Shown: one piece after another, positions 1-4,501 of the stretch
Layout of the letters: each line of letters starts with the position of its first letter
Position numbering within the stretch: position 1 is the stretch's first letter
Assembly (NCBI GenBank): GCA_004562915.1
Contig: SFQZ01000084.1
Location: forward strand, 1 to 10,766
DNA length: 10,766 nucleotides
From: a bacterium
GTDB lineage: Bacteria; Bacillota_A; Clostridia; Lachnospirales; Lachnospiraceae
Reading direction: 5' to 3'
Program-made: the position numbers and the translations under genes
Notes under the pieces: generated by a model
What the model saw: only the letters and a program-made list of their open reading frames with translations
The model's database searches: none
Told to the model about the DNA's origin: nothing

Positions 1-342
1 AAGCTTATTCAATTTACCAACTCCCATCATTTTGATTCCAGTCGCAAGATCGATGAGATTCTCAAGGTGTTCCTTCCGAAGCTGCAAGAGCTTGATCTGT
101 TGCCCCAGTGCTTTGCCTCGATCAAAATTCGAATTATCTAAGATCTCTTTGATATCCTTCAACGGAAATTGAAGTTCCTTGAAAAGCAAGATCATCTGCA
201 ATCGCTCCAGTGCCTTATCGTCATAAAGCCTGTAACCCGCAACTGTGACTTCCGTGGCCGGCAGAAGACCAATCTTGTCGTAATGATGCAGGGATCGTAT
301 ACTCACCCCTGACAGATCGCTGACTTCTTTTACTGTCATCAT
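1..342 (-). CDS. MerR-family regulator, TipA-like (partial, runs off left edge)
   Basis: DNA-binding transcriptional activator of the MerR family; 114 codons are visible and the 3' end lies outside the window. The N-terminal winged helix-turn-helix is clear: MTVKEVSDLSGVSIRSLHHYD at the start, then the wing with GYRLYDD around residues 36-42 and FPLKDIKEIL around 59-68. A dimerisation helix follows (about 75-100). The visible end, TGIKMMGVGKLNKL, resembles the linker before a TipAS-type effector domain, so a TipA-like protein of about 250 residues is likely, but that domain is not in view. The start is the first of two adjacent ATGs, preceded by a GAAAGGTGG ribosome-binding site. It is the last gene of a minus-strand run of redox genes and has its own MerR-type promoter, so it is probably autoregulated. 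Confidence 0.85.
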   Translation of the reverse strand, partial: MMTVKEVSDLSGVSIRSLHHYDKIGLLPATEVTVAGYRLYDDKALERLQMILLFKELQFPLKDIKEILDNSNFDRGKALGQQIKLLQLRKEHLENLIDLATGIKMMGVGKLNKL

Positions 343-376
343 GATATCAACCACCTTTCTCGTTCCTGTTGAGATT

Positions 377-407
377 ATGATAAACTATGACACAATGTCA
401 GGGTCAA
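377..407 (-). promoter_or_regulatory. MerR-type promoter with palindromic operator
   Basis: On the minus strand a -35 TTGACC (402-407) and a -10 TATCAT (377-382) are separated by 19 bases. This overlong spacer is the hallmark of promoters activated by MerR proteins through DNA untwisting. The spacer contains the perfect inverted repeat TGACA-CAA-TGTCA (388-400). It drives the TipA-like gene starting at 342, the obvious candidate ligand-dependent activator. Confidence 0.75.
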
Positions 408-416
408 CACCTTTTT

Positions 417-602
417 TCAAAATATAAGCATCTTGATCAGAGCATCAATATCTTTGTCTGCTGCACGGTTCAGATCGGCCTTTGTATAAGGAACGGCAGG
501 CTTGATCTCATAGGTATCTGTCTTTGCTGCAGATGCCAGCTTTTCTGCTGCTTTCTTTGTTACACCACTTGCACTGAAATATGCTACTAATGTTTTTGCC
601 AT
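417..602 (-). pseudogene. Flavodoxin, N-terminal fragment
   Basis: The product starts MAKTLVAYFSASGVTKKAAE, the FMN phosphate-binding loop (YFSASGVT) of short-chain flavodoxins, followed by a helix and the segment YEIKPAVPYTKADLN. Similarity to flavodoxins ends near residue 45. About 15 unrelated residues then lead to a TGA just beside the promoter of the next gene. Family members are about 150-180 residues, so two thirds of the fold, including the other FMN-binding loops, is gone and the product cannot be functional. ATG at 602 is preferred over the GTG at 611 because AGGTGA lies 5 bases upstream of it. It follows the ABM gene almost without a gap, so it was part of the same operon. Deletion of the 3' part is the simplest explanation. 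Confidence 0.75.
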
Positions 603-611
603 AATTGTCAC

Positions 612-941
612 CTATTCCTTTATGAATTTCTTGTCTGAATCCGGTATGCCATCATCTGATACATAACGTTCAACCATCATATGAAGATTATACTTTTCTC
701 TTAATTCTACGATGGTATTCATCATTGGAGATGCATGATGGACATCAATTGCTTCCTGATTCTCCCAACTGTCAATTAACAACACTGTTTCTTCATCATC
801 CAACGGCAAGAAATAATCATAGCGAAGATTTCCCGCTTCGTTCCTGATAGCATCCACTGTTCCGCTTTCTATCATTTCCTTTGCAAATTGCTTTGCCGCG
901 GATCCTGTCCCTTTATAATAAATATTCACTGTTATAGCCAT
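612..941 (-). CDS. Antibiotic biosynthesis monooxygenase (ABM) domain protein
   Basis: A complete 109-residue protein of the dimeric alpha/beta-barrel ABM superfamily (YgiN-like quinol monooxygenases and relatives). Visible family features are the first strand ITVNIYYKGTG, a helix with AKQFAKEMIESG, the central strand NLRYDYFLPLDDEETVLLIDSWEN (residues about 39-62), and the typical HHASPMMNTIVEL helix (about 68-80). Small cytosolic proteins of this type oxidise quinone-like compounds or detoxify reactive substrates; the actual substrate cannot be read here. AAAGGTGA precedes ATG 941 at good spacing. It is the only undamaged structural gene of the redox operon. A diverged copy of its C-terminal part, including 23 identical bases, recurs at 4258-4280 in a chimeric ORF. 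Confidence 0.8.
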   Translation of the reverse strand: MAITVNIYYKGTGSAAKQFAKEMIESGTVDAIRNEAGNLRYDYFLPLDDEETVLLIDSWENQEAIDVHHASPMMNTIVELREKYNLHMMVERYVSDDGIPDSDKKFIKE

Positions 942-959
942 TACAATTCACCTTTATCA

Positions 960-1094
960 TCAATCGATTTTTCCGTATTGCTCATCATTTACCGCTTCCA
1001 ACCACTCATTGGATCCCTCTTTGCCAGGAACCTCAATTGCCAGATGACTGAACCAGGAATCCGTAATACCTGCTGTCTGTACTATTTTTCCCAT
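960..1094 (-). pseudogene. CMD/cupin two-domain protein, internally deleted
   Basis: A 44-codon ORF with a good AGGTGA ribosome-binding site. It begins MGKIVQTAG, the usual start of carboxymuconolactone-decarboxylase-family proteins of this operon type, then jumps to DSWFSHLAIEVPG..SNEWLEAVNDEQYGKID, the usual C-terminus of the fused cupin domain. The intact relatives are about 250 residues, so roughly 200 codons are missing while the frame is preserved. Both the CMD active-site helices and the cupin metal site are lost. It lies between the aldo/keto reductase remnant and the ABM gene in the same direction. The match to N- and C-termini is from memory of the family, not from alignment. Confidence 0.7.
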
Positions 1095-1111
1095 AATTTC
1101 ACCTGATCCTT

Positions 1112-1319
1112 TTATCTTCCCATTTTCTTAGCGAACTTCGCCAGTTCTTCAGGGATATGAATCCTCTGAGGACAAACCTTCTCACAGCTATGGCAGTTAA
1201 TACAGCATTCCGGCTGCTTATCTGCATCTACAGATGCAAGTGCCATCGATGACAGGAAGTCTCATATTACCCATTCCAAGTGCTGAAAGTTTGATTCCGT
1301 TAAAATCGTTATAGATCAT
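1112..1319 (-). pseudogene. Aldo/keto reductase with C-terminal 4Fe-4S site, internally deleted and frameshifted
   Basis: The first 26 codons (MIYNDFNGIKLSALGMGNMR, then LPVIDG) are the N-terminus of ferredoxin-type aldo/keto reductases; this frame stops at 1218-1220. The C-terminal part continues in another frame from about 1240 to TAA at 1112, with the 4Fe-4S motif CINCHSCEKVCP and ending IPEELAKFAKKMGR. Intact members are about 370 residues, so nearly the whole TIM barrel with its catalytic tetrad is missing, and the two ends are joined out of frame near 1240-1250. GGAGAGATGG precedes ATG 1319. It is the first gene downstream of the MerR-type promoter at 1407-1437 and thus the operon leader. 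Confidence 0.8.
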
Positions 1320-1370
1320 TTTCTCCATCTCTCCTTATATTAATCTCACAATTTATTACATGTGTTTTTC

Positions 1371-1399
1371 TTGCATCGTATATCTATTTGTTCTATACT
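1371..1399 (+). promoter_or_regulatory. Sigma-A promoter for the divergent MerR gene
   Basis: TTGCAT (1371-1376) and TATACT (1394-1399) are separated by 17 bases, and the MerR reading frame starts at 1459 behind AGGAGG. This promoter faces the minus-strand MerR-type promoter 8 bases away, the usual divergent layout in which one MerR dimer controls both. Confidence 0.55.
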
Positions 1400-1406
1400 A
1401 AATAAA

Positions 1407-1437
1407 AGTATAATACCTAAACCCAACTTTAGGTCAA
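1407..1437 (-). promoter_or_regulatory. MerR-type promoter and operator of the redox operon
   Basis: On the minus strand TTGACC (1432-1437) and TATACT (1407-1412) are spaced by 19 bases. The spacer holds the perfect palindrome ACCTAAA-CCCAAC-TTTAGGT (1415-1434). The overlong spacer plus dyad is diagnostic of MerR activation. It would fire leftward into the aldo/keto reductase, CMD/cupin, ABM and flavodoxin genes, with the divergent MerR at 1459 as the expected activator. Confidence 0.75.
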
Positions 1438-1458
1438 GTATTTTTTAGGAGGATTCAT

Positions 1459-1895
1459 ATGTACACGATTGGCAAGTATCAGAGATGTATCATCTCCCGA
1501 TTTCGACTTTAAGATATTATGATAAAGAAGGGTTTTTCCCGAATCTGATGAGAAAAGGCAACATCCGCTACTTCAGCGATGCAGAACCGGAGGCGATCCG
1601 AGTAATCGAATGTCTCAAACGATCAGGTCTTGAGATTAAGGATATCAAGCTGTTCTTCCAGTGGGTCGTGGAAGGTCCGTCCAGCTATGGAAAGAGAAAA
1701 GAATTATTCGAGACCAGAAAAGCTACCCTGGAAGATGAGATCAAAGCCATGGAGAAAACACTTGCCCTGCTGAAATTCAAATGCTTTACGATATATCTCA
1801 CGAGTAGGCAAGAACGAAAAAAAAGAGGATGTAAATCTTTTACTCCATTTTCATCCTCTTTGCATTATTCAATTTTCAACCTCATTTGTTTTTAA
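1459..1895 (+). pseudogene. MerR-family regulator, frameshifted and 3'-truncated
   Basis: The true start is ATG 1459 (RBS AGGAGG, product MYTIG). After five codons the frame breaks: GGCAAGTATC reads as if one G had been lost from GGCGAAGTATC. The regulator continues one frame over as EMYHLPISTLRYYDKEGFFP, with the wing NIRYFSD and helices IRVIECLKRSGLEIKDIKLF, then a coiled-coil helix (RKATLEDEIKAMEKTLALLK). Similarity ends at about 1785 with LKFKC; relatives have another 25-35 residues. The remaining codons to 1895 cross an inverted terminator and a tail from the other strand and are not real. If the frameshift is not a sequencing error, no full regulator is made, although an in-frame ATG at 1485 could give a protein lacking the first helix. 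Confidence 0.75.
1815..1861 (-). terminator. Rho-independent terminator (minus strand)
   Basis: The arms AAAGAGGATG (1822-1831) and CATCCTCTTT (1852-1861) pair perfectly around a 20-base loop. On the minus strand the stem is followed by a run of T, so it terminates leftward transcription and belongs to the minus-strand gene tail at 1882-1953, not to the MerR gene whose 3' end has been replaced. Confidence 0.65.
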
Positions 1896-1953
1896 CAAAT
1901 TGCTCTGCAATATACTTTCTGTATTCTTCCTTCCAATTTTTATTCTGGTCTAT
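1882..1953 (-). pseudogene. C-terminal tail of an unidentified minus-strand gene
   Basis: A 23-codon open stretch reads IDQNKNWKEEYRKYIAEQFV and ends NK-TGA, 21 bases before the minus-strand terminator. Composition and codon use look coding, and position before a terminator supports a real gene end, but there is no start and an in-frame stop lies just upstream. The family is not recognised. It appears to be the 3' remnant of a gene joined to the truncated MerR gene. Confidence 0.35.
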
Positions 1954-2077
1954 GTTTCAACCGATAGACAGTCTGAAATCATACATATTATGTGAAATTT
2001 CATATATTTCTTCTCATTGGTTCATTTTCTGAATTAATATTTTTTAAACTGTTCTACATTCAATATAAAAAGGATAA

Positions 2078-2320
2078 CGCCTCCGCAGTGAACAGGAACA
2101 GGAACTGCAGACATAGAAGCAATGGGATTACATGCGCCTGTTTTCTGAAATGATTCATATCTATTTTCAATATGTTCCCCATCGTATATTTGACGATGCG
2201 ACAGTATTTATGATCAAAGGGAACAGTTATCGCGGAAAGCATTGCGAAACAATAGCATTATCAGCTGATGCATTGGTCATTTCAGACCGGCTTAGATTGG
2301 TTATTTTCTCCCGACTCTAA
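2078..2320 (+). pseudogene. IS21-family IstB-like helper ATPase, C-terminal remnant
   Basis: One frame carries EQEQELQT, an in-frame TAG (2114-2116), then KQWDYMRLFSEMIHIYF, and HRIFDDATVFMIKGNSYRGK. The last segment resembles the C-terminal end of IstB proteins, where a helix is followed by a strand ending in G-x-SYR. The AAA+ core with its Walker motifs is absent. The frame runs straight into three tandem repeats typical of IS21 ends, which is stronger support for the assignment than the protein itself. The family call is from motif recall and moderately uncertain. Confidence 0.45.
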
Positions 2321-2346
2321 ATGGCTAATTTCACCCGACGCTAACA
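2274..2346 (+). mobile_element. IS21-like right end with three tandem terminal repeats
   Basis: Three consecutive degenerate units of 23-25 bases are visible at 2274-2296, 2298-2321 and 2322-2346. The consensus is TGG(T/C)(T/C)ATTT, then CCCGAC, then CTAA. IS21-family elements carry such multiple repeats at each end as IstA binding sites and end in CA; here the last unit ends CTAACA at 2346. No left end or istA gene is present in the window, so this is an immobile remnant. Confidence 0.55.
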
Positions 2347-2424
2347 TCAAGAATATTCTTTTATCCTGCTTCTGTCATTTTAAATCTTACGGTTTTATAT
2401 CCGTCTGCTTACATAATTCTTTTT
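2347..2424. other. Non-coding spacer after the IS21-like end
   Basis: An AT-rich stretch between the IS21-like end and a minus-strand terminator. No start with a ribosome-binding site and no coding signal is seen. The terminator directly follows on its right. Confidence 0.4.
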
Positions 2425-2477
2425 TCAAAAATAAAAAATCTCCCGCTTCACCAATCAACGATGGTAAAGCAAGAGAT
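2425..2477 (-). terminator. Strong rho-independent terminator (minus strand)
   Basis: The arms at 2438-2453 and 2462-2477 form a 16-bp stem with an 8-base loop. Read on the minus strand every position pairs if G-U wobbles are allowed, and TTTTTTATTTTT follows. It lies downstream of the esterase-like gene tail ending at 2535 and is its natural terminator. Confidence 0.8.
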
Positions 2478-2534
2478 CATGCTGTTATGTATTTATTTAC
2501 GCAAAGAAAGTGATAATCCCTTTGGTTCACCTGG

Positions 2535-2753
2535 TCACCTTGCTCCCTGGACGATTATTCGAAACGGAATCGCCGGAATTCCAGCACTGTTAAACAGATT
2601 AATTTGGTACCAAGACCCCTGTGCGAAAGAAATCTCTATGGGATTCTCCGGCATTTTTTCCACAGTCAGAATCATCTGATTTCCTTTTGTCTCCGCCTGA
2701 AACGCAAACATTTTACCTTCTGAAGTAACCTCAAGGTCATGAAGCTGTCCGAC
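2535..2753 (-). pseudogene. Carbohydrate esterase-like gene, C-terminal remnant
   Basis: An open frame of 72 codons without a start ends in TGA at 2535-2537. It reads VGQLHDLEVTSEGKMFAFQA, then MPENPIEISFAQGSWYQINL and FNSAGIPAIPFRI. The closing pattern N-L-(F/Y)-N-x-x-G-(I/L)-P-A-x-PFR is the usual C-terminus of sialate O-acetylesterase-type (SASA) hydrolases that act on acetylated sugars. The catalytic SGNH domain is missing. The reading frame loses its gene-like character near 2740-2753, where a plus-strand gene tail begins, so a deletion or inversion joint lies there. The assignment is from recalled motif only. Confidence 0.45.
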
Positions 2754-2822
2754 GGTGACATTAGCGATGTGCCTGAGAATGTAATCACCCAGCTTCAGGA
2801 ATTGGGCTGGATCTCAAAATGA
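2739..2822 (+). pseudogene. 3' remnant of an unidentified gene upstream of the zinc-ribbon gene
   Basis: 27 codons read KLSDGDISDVPENVITQLQE then LGWISK and stop with TGA, 20 bases before the next start. The amphipathic character and tight spacing to the following gene suggest the true C-terminus of the former first gene of this plus-strand operon. The in-frame ATG at 2739 has no good ribosome-binding site and falls at the joint with the oppositely oriented esterase remnant. The family is unknown. Confidence 0.35.
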
Positions 2823-2842
2823 CATCACAAGGAGGTGGCCCT

Positions 2843-3052
2843 ATGAAAAACAAAAAGAAATGTACGAAATGTAATGGAGCCGATATTATCCTTGTTCCCG
2901 GCAAAGCGGGAGCATACGGTGTAGGCAACAATATTCAGGTCGGCTGGTCGAACTTCTCCGCTGTCCTCGTCAATCGCTATGTATGCTGCGACTGCGGTTA
3001 TTCCGAAGAATGGATTGACAAAGAATATCTCCAGACTCAACTATCCCTATGA
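2843..3052 (+). CDS. Small zinc-ribbon protein
   Basis: A 69-residue protein with two cysteine knuckles: C7-x2-C10 near the N-terminus and C48-x2-C51 in YVCCDCGYSEEWI. These should bind one zinc ion in a zinc-ribbon fold. Between them lies a glycine-rich segment (GKAGAYGVGNNIQVGW). Proteins of this pattern are common single-domain hypotheticals in Firmicutes; no enzymatic residues are evident and a role in nucleic-acid or protein binding is only a guess. ATG 2843 is chosen over 2819 because AAGGAGG sits just upstream at correct spacing. Its stop overlaps the next start as ATGA, so the two genes are translationally coupled. Confidence 0.75.
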   Translation: MKNKKKCTKCNGADIILVPGKAGAYGVGNNIQVGWSNFSAVLVNRYVCCDCGYSEEWIDKEYLQTQLSL

Positions 3053-3300
3053 GCAAACAATACTACGAAGATCTGATTCGATATATCAGCGAAGCCAAGT
3101 CTACACGAAAGCAGCCTCTGAATGATATCCCTACCTCCGGTGCGTATTATGGGGTTGAAATCCAGACTGGTGAAATGCAATACCACTACTTCGTCTACGA
3201 AGAAGGAGAACAGGTCTATATCGAAATGCCTTATGATGGCATATATGAATCGAAAATTGAACTATTGGATTTAGTTTTGAAATATTTTGAGGAGGGTTAA
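3049..3300 (+). CDS. Conserved hypothetical protein
   Basis: An 83-residue acidic protein, not recognised. It starts with an amphipathic helix (YYEDLIRYISEAKST), then a beta-rich centre with many aromatic residues (GAYYGVEIQTGEMQYHYFVY, then QVYIEMPYDGIYE) and a C-terminal helix (KIELLDLVLKYFEE). There is no signal peptide, membrane segment or metal motif. The ATGA overlap with the zinc-ribbon gene indicates coupled translation and probably joint function. The fold pattern could suit a small partner protein. Confidence 0.65.
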   Translation: MSKQYYEDLIRYISEAKSTRKQPLNDIPTSGAYYGVEIQTGEMQYHYFVYEEGEQVYIEMPYDGIYESKIELLDLVLKYFEEG

Positions 3301-3303
3301 ACC

Positions 3304-3399
3304 ATGACATCATTACAACTCTCTATGTTACTTAATATCGGAAGCCGAACTAACCGTGGTGACTATGCGGCCATCGTCATTCTCCTCTCATCATTTTGA
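3304..3399 (+). CDS. Short ORF, possible truncated third gene
   Basis: 31 codons, MTSLQLSMLLNIGSRTNRGD then YAAIVILLSSF, starting 3 bases after the preceding stop behind GAGGAGGG. The excellent ribosome-binding site says a gene began here. The length, and the fact that its TGA lies inside an inverted-repeat end (3394-3411), suggest truncation of a longer gene rather than a genuine small protein. Function unknown. Confidence 0.35.
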   Translation: MTSLQLSMLLNIGSRTNRGDYAAIVILLSSF

Positions 3400-3411
3400 C
3401 AAGAAAAAGGG
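3394..3411 (+). repeat. Left inverted repeat flanking the toxin-antitoxin genes
   Basis: TTTTGACAAGAAAAAGGG matches the reverse complement of 3980-3998 (TTCTGACAAGACAAAAGGG) with one mismatch and one gap. The two copies lie either side of the ParE-like/Phd module. They may be ends of a small mobile cassette or copies of a dispersed repeat. Confidence 0.4.
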
Positions 3412-3418
3412 ACAGGTA

Positions 3419-3604
3419 TTATACCCATCCCTCAATCATCCTCACTTCTGTTCCCATTCCGGGAAATATCTGCAGATTCTTTGCACTTTTCATAATAGTA
3501 CGTAGAATCTGATTAGCAAGTTCAACATCGTTAAACTTTTCAATCACTGACTCTTTTACTTGTTGTAAGTCAGTCAATGCCTCCGGTGAAAAATACACTT
3601 TCAT
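3419..3604 (-). pseudogene. ParE/RelE-family toxin, C-terminally truncated
   Basis: Ribosome-associated or gyrase-targeting toxins of the ParE/RelE superfamily begin exactly in this way: KVYFSPEALTDLQQVKESVI, a second helix (DVELANQILRTIMKSAKNL), then FPGMGTEVR. The ORF stops after 61 residues at EGWV, where relatives of about 95-105 residues continue with the strands and the catalytic or gyrase-binding C-terminus. The missing third includes the residues needed for toxicity, so the protein should be inactive. It lies 2 bases downstream of the antitoxin gene in the same operon. Confidence 0.75.
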
Positions 3605-3606
3605 AC

Positions 3607-3852
3607 TTACAGACTTAAAGCTTCTTCTACCTCATCTGCAGACAGCCATCCTTTCTCCTGTGCTGATTGTTCCCCTTTTCTCAATTCAGTAAGCAGCATA
3701 AGTTCCGCTTTCATCCGATCGTATTCTTTCATATCAAGGATAACATATTCTCCCCGTCCATTCTTAGTAAGAAAAACAGGAGAACCATAAGTAGTTTCCT
3801 TCAATACTTCTGTGTAATTACGTAAATCAGATATTGGTTTGATGTTAGGCAT
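3607..3852 (-). CDS. Phd/YefM-family antitoxin
   Basis: A complete 81-residue antitoxin. Its N-terminal Phd/YefM DNA-binding domain is recognisable: NIKPISDLRNYTEVLKE, then SPVFLTKNGRGEYVILDMKE and YDRM. The C-terminal part (about 50-81) is a charged helix with KGEQSAQEKGWLSADEVEEA that would wrap the toxin. Such proteins neutralise the partner toxin and repress their own operon. ATG 3852 is preferred over GTG 3858 because AGGAGG lies 7 bases upstream of it. The partner is truncated, so the antitoxin may persist as an orphan regulator. Confidence 0.85.
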   Translation of the reverse strand: MPNIKPISDLRNYTEVLKETTYGSPVFLTKNGRGEYVILDMKEYDRMKAELMLLTELRKGEQSAQEKGWLSADEVEEALSL

Positions 3853-3885
3853 TTTCACACCTCCTAATACAATATTGATACTAAT

Positions 3886-3933
3886 AATATATCACCCCCT
3901 GTGAAATTTATCAACAAAATTAACATGTTAATT
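3886..3933 (-). promoter_or_regulatory. Toxin-antitoxin promoter and upstream 16-bp palindrome
   Basis: On the minus strand TTGATA (3909-3914) and TATATT (3886-3891) are spaced by 17 bases, placing the start of transcription about 25-30 bases before the antitoxin start. Immediately upstream is the perfect palindrome AATTAACATGTTAATT (3918-3933). It could be an operator for the antitoxin; a further CAATATTG dyad lies between promoter and gene. Confidence 0.55.
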
Positions 3934-3951
3934 CATCAGCGTTTAGTATTC

Positions 3952-3998
3952 GGGGACGGAGCTTTTGTCTCGAGGAGTGCCCTTTTGTCTTGTCAGAA
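3952..3998 (+). repeat. REP-like repeat and right inverted repeat
   Basis: The stretch contains GGGGACGGAGCTTTTGTCT followed by a second CTTTTGTCT unit, and 3980-3998 is the partner of the repeat at 3394-3411. A motif of the type GGGGACGG(T/A)NCTTTTGTCT is, from memory, often seen near IS200/RAYT-type transposons; no such transposase is present here. Confidence 0.35.
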
Positions 3999-4023
3999 AT
4001 GCAGTACCTGACACAATAAGCTG

Positions 4024-4062
4024 AATATCTCCATCATCTGCAATGCAAATGATGGAGATATT
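4024..4062. terminator. Perfect 14-bp hairpin, terminator-like
   Basis: AATATCTCCATCAT (4024-4037) and its exact complement (4049-4062) enclose an 11-base loop. On the plus strand TTTTCTT follows. On the minus strand it stands 3 bases beyond the stop of the Fic-tail chimera. It may act in both directions, with the better U-tract on the plus strand. Confidence 0.55.
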
Positions 4063-4065
4063 TTC

Positions 4066-4344
4066 TTAAATACGGACATAGTCGGTAGACGGTTCCGCAC
4101 CAACTTTTGCGATATACCCACTCTTGACCAGATCCGTCAAAGTTCTTTCTACGGTAACTTTGCTTATATCAGGGCAAAACTCCATGATTTCTTTCTTGGT
4201 AATCTTGCCGACCTTATTGTCAATAACTGCCTTAATTCTATCAGGCTTAGAAACCTTCATATGAAGATTATACTTTTCTCGTAATTTCATAATAGTATTC
4301 GTGCAAGCACGATGCATTTTCCTCGTCACTATGACATATATCAT
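4066..4344 (-). pseudogene. Chimera: ABM C-terminal segment joined to Fic-protein winged helix
   Basis: The 92-codon ORF has two unrelated parts. Residues about 10-31 (MHRACTNTIMKLREKYNLHM) are a diverged copy of the helix and strand near the C-terminus of the ABM protein at 612-941. From about residue 33, KPDRIKAVIDNKVGKITKKE, then CPDISKVTVERTLTDLVKSG and STDYVRI, this is the winged helix-turn-helix that ends many Fic-domain AMP transferases. The Fic catalytic domain (HPFxxGNGR) is absent, so AMPylation is excluded. The start is uncertain and no strong ribosome-binding site precedes 4344. It could still make a small DNA-binding protein but is most likely a deletion product. Confidence 0.6.
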
Positions 4345-4501
4345 GCCTTACCATATCATGCAACAATGTACATAAAAGAATTTCAACTTTTAATGGCAGC
4401 CAAGTTGGCGACCATTAGGCAGAGCATGGTTTTATGCAAAGAAAACTGCAAGTTTGGGCGAGTTGGCGAAAAGTGAAATTTCTATGCTATTATCGAGAAT
4501 A
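4345..4501. other. Non-coding gap with a near-palindromic repeat
   Basis: No supported gene is found between the Fic-tail chimera and the ATPase stop. The notable content is the 26-bp near-palindrome at 4392-4417. No convincing terminator for the ATPase gene was found. Confidence 0.4.
4392..4417 (+). repeat. 26-bp near-palindromic repeat, left copy
   Basis: The sequence AATGGCAGCC-AAGTT-GGCGACCATTA is an imperfect hairpin. Its reverse complement occurs at 8479-8504 with 24 of 26 bases identical; compared in direct orientation only about 20 of 25 match. The two copies bracket the whole ATPase-nuclease block, and the right copy lies just beyond a recombinase gene. Role unproven: terminator, recombination site and REP-like hairpin are all possible. 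Confidence 0.55.

Noticed and set aside
1..6. AAGCTT (HindIII site) at the very first bases, suggesting a cloning boundary
   Set aside because: A six-base match at one edge is weak and the other end has no matching site; the MerR frame is open across it.
387..590. Plus-strand ORF of 67 codons rich in cysteine
   Set aside because: It is antisense to the flavodoxin fragment, has no ribosome-binding site and resembles no small cysteine-rich family.
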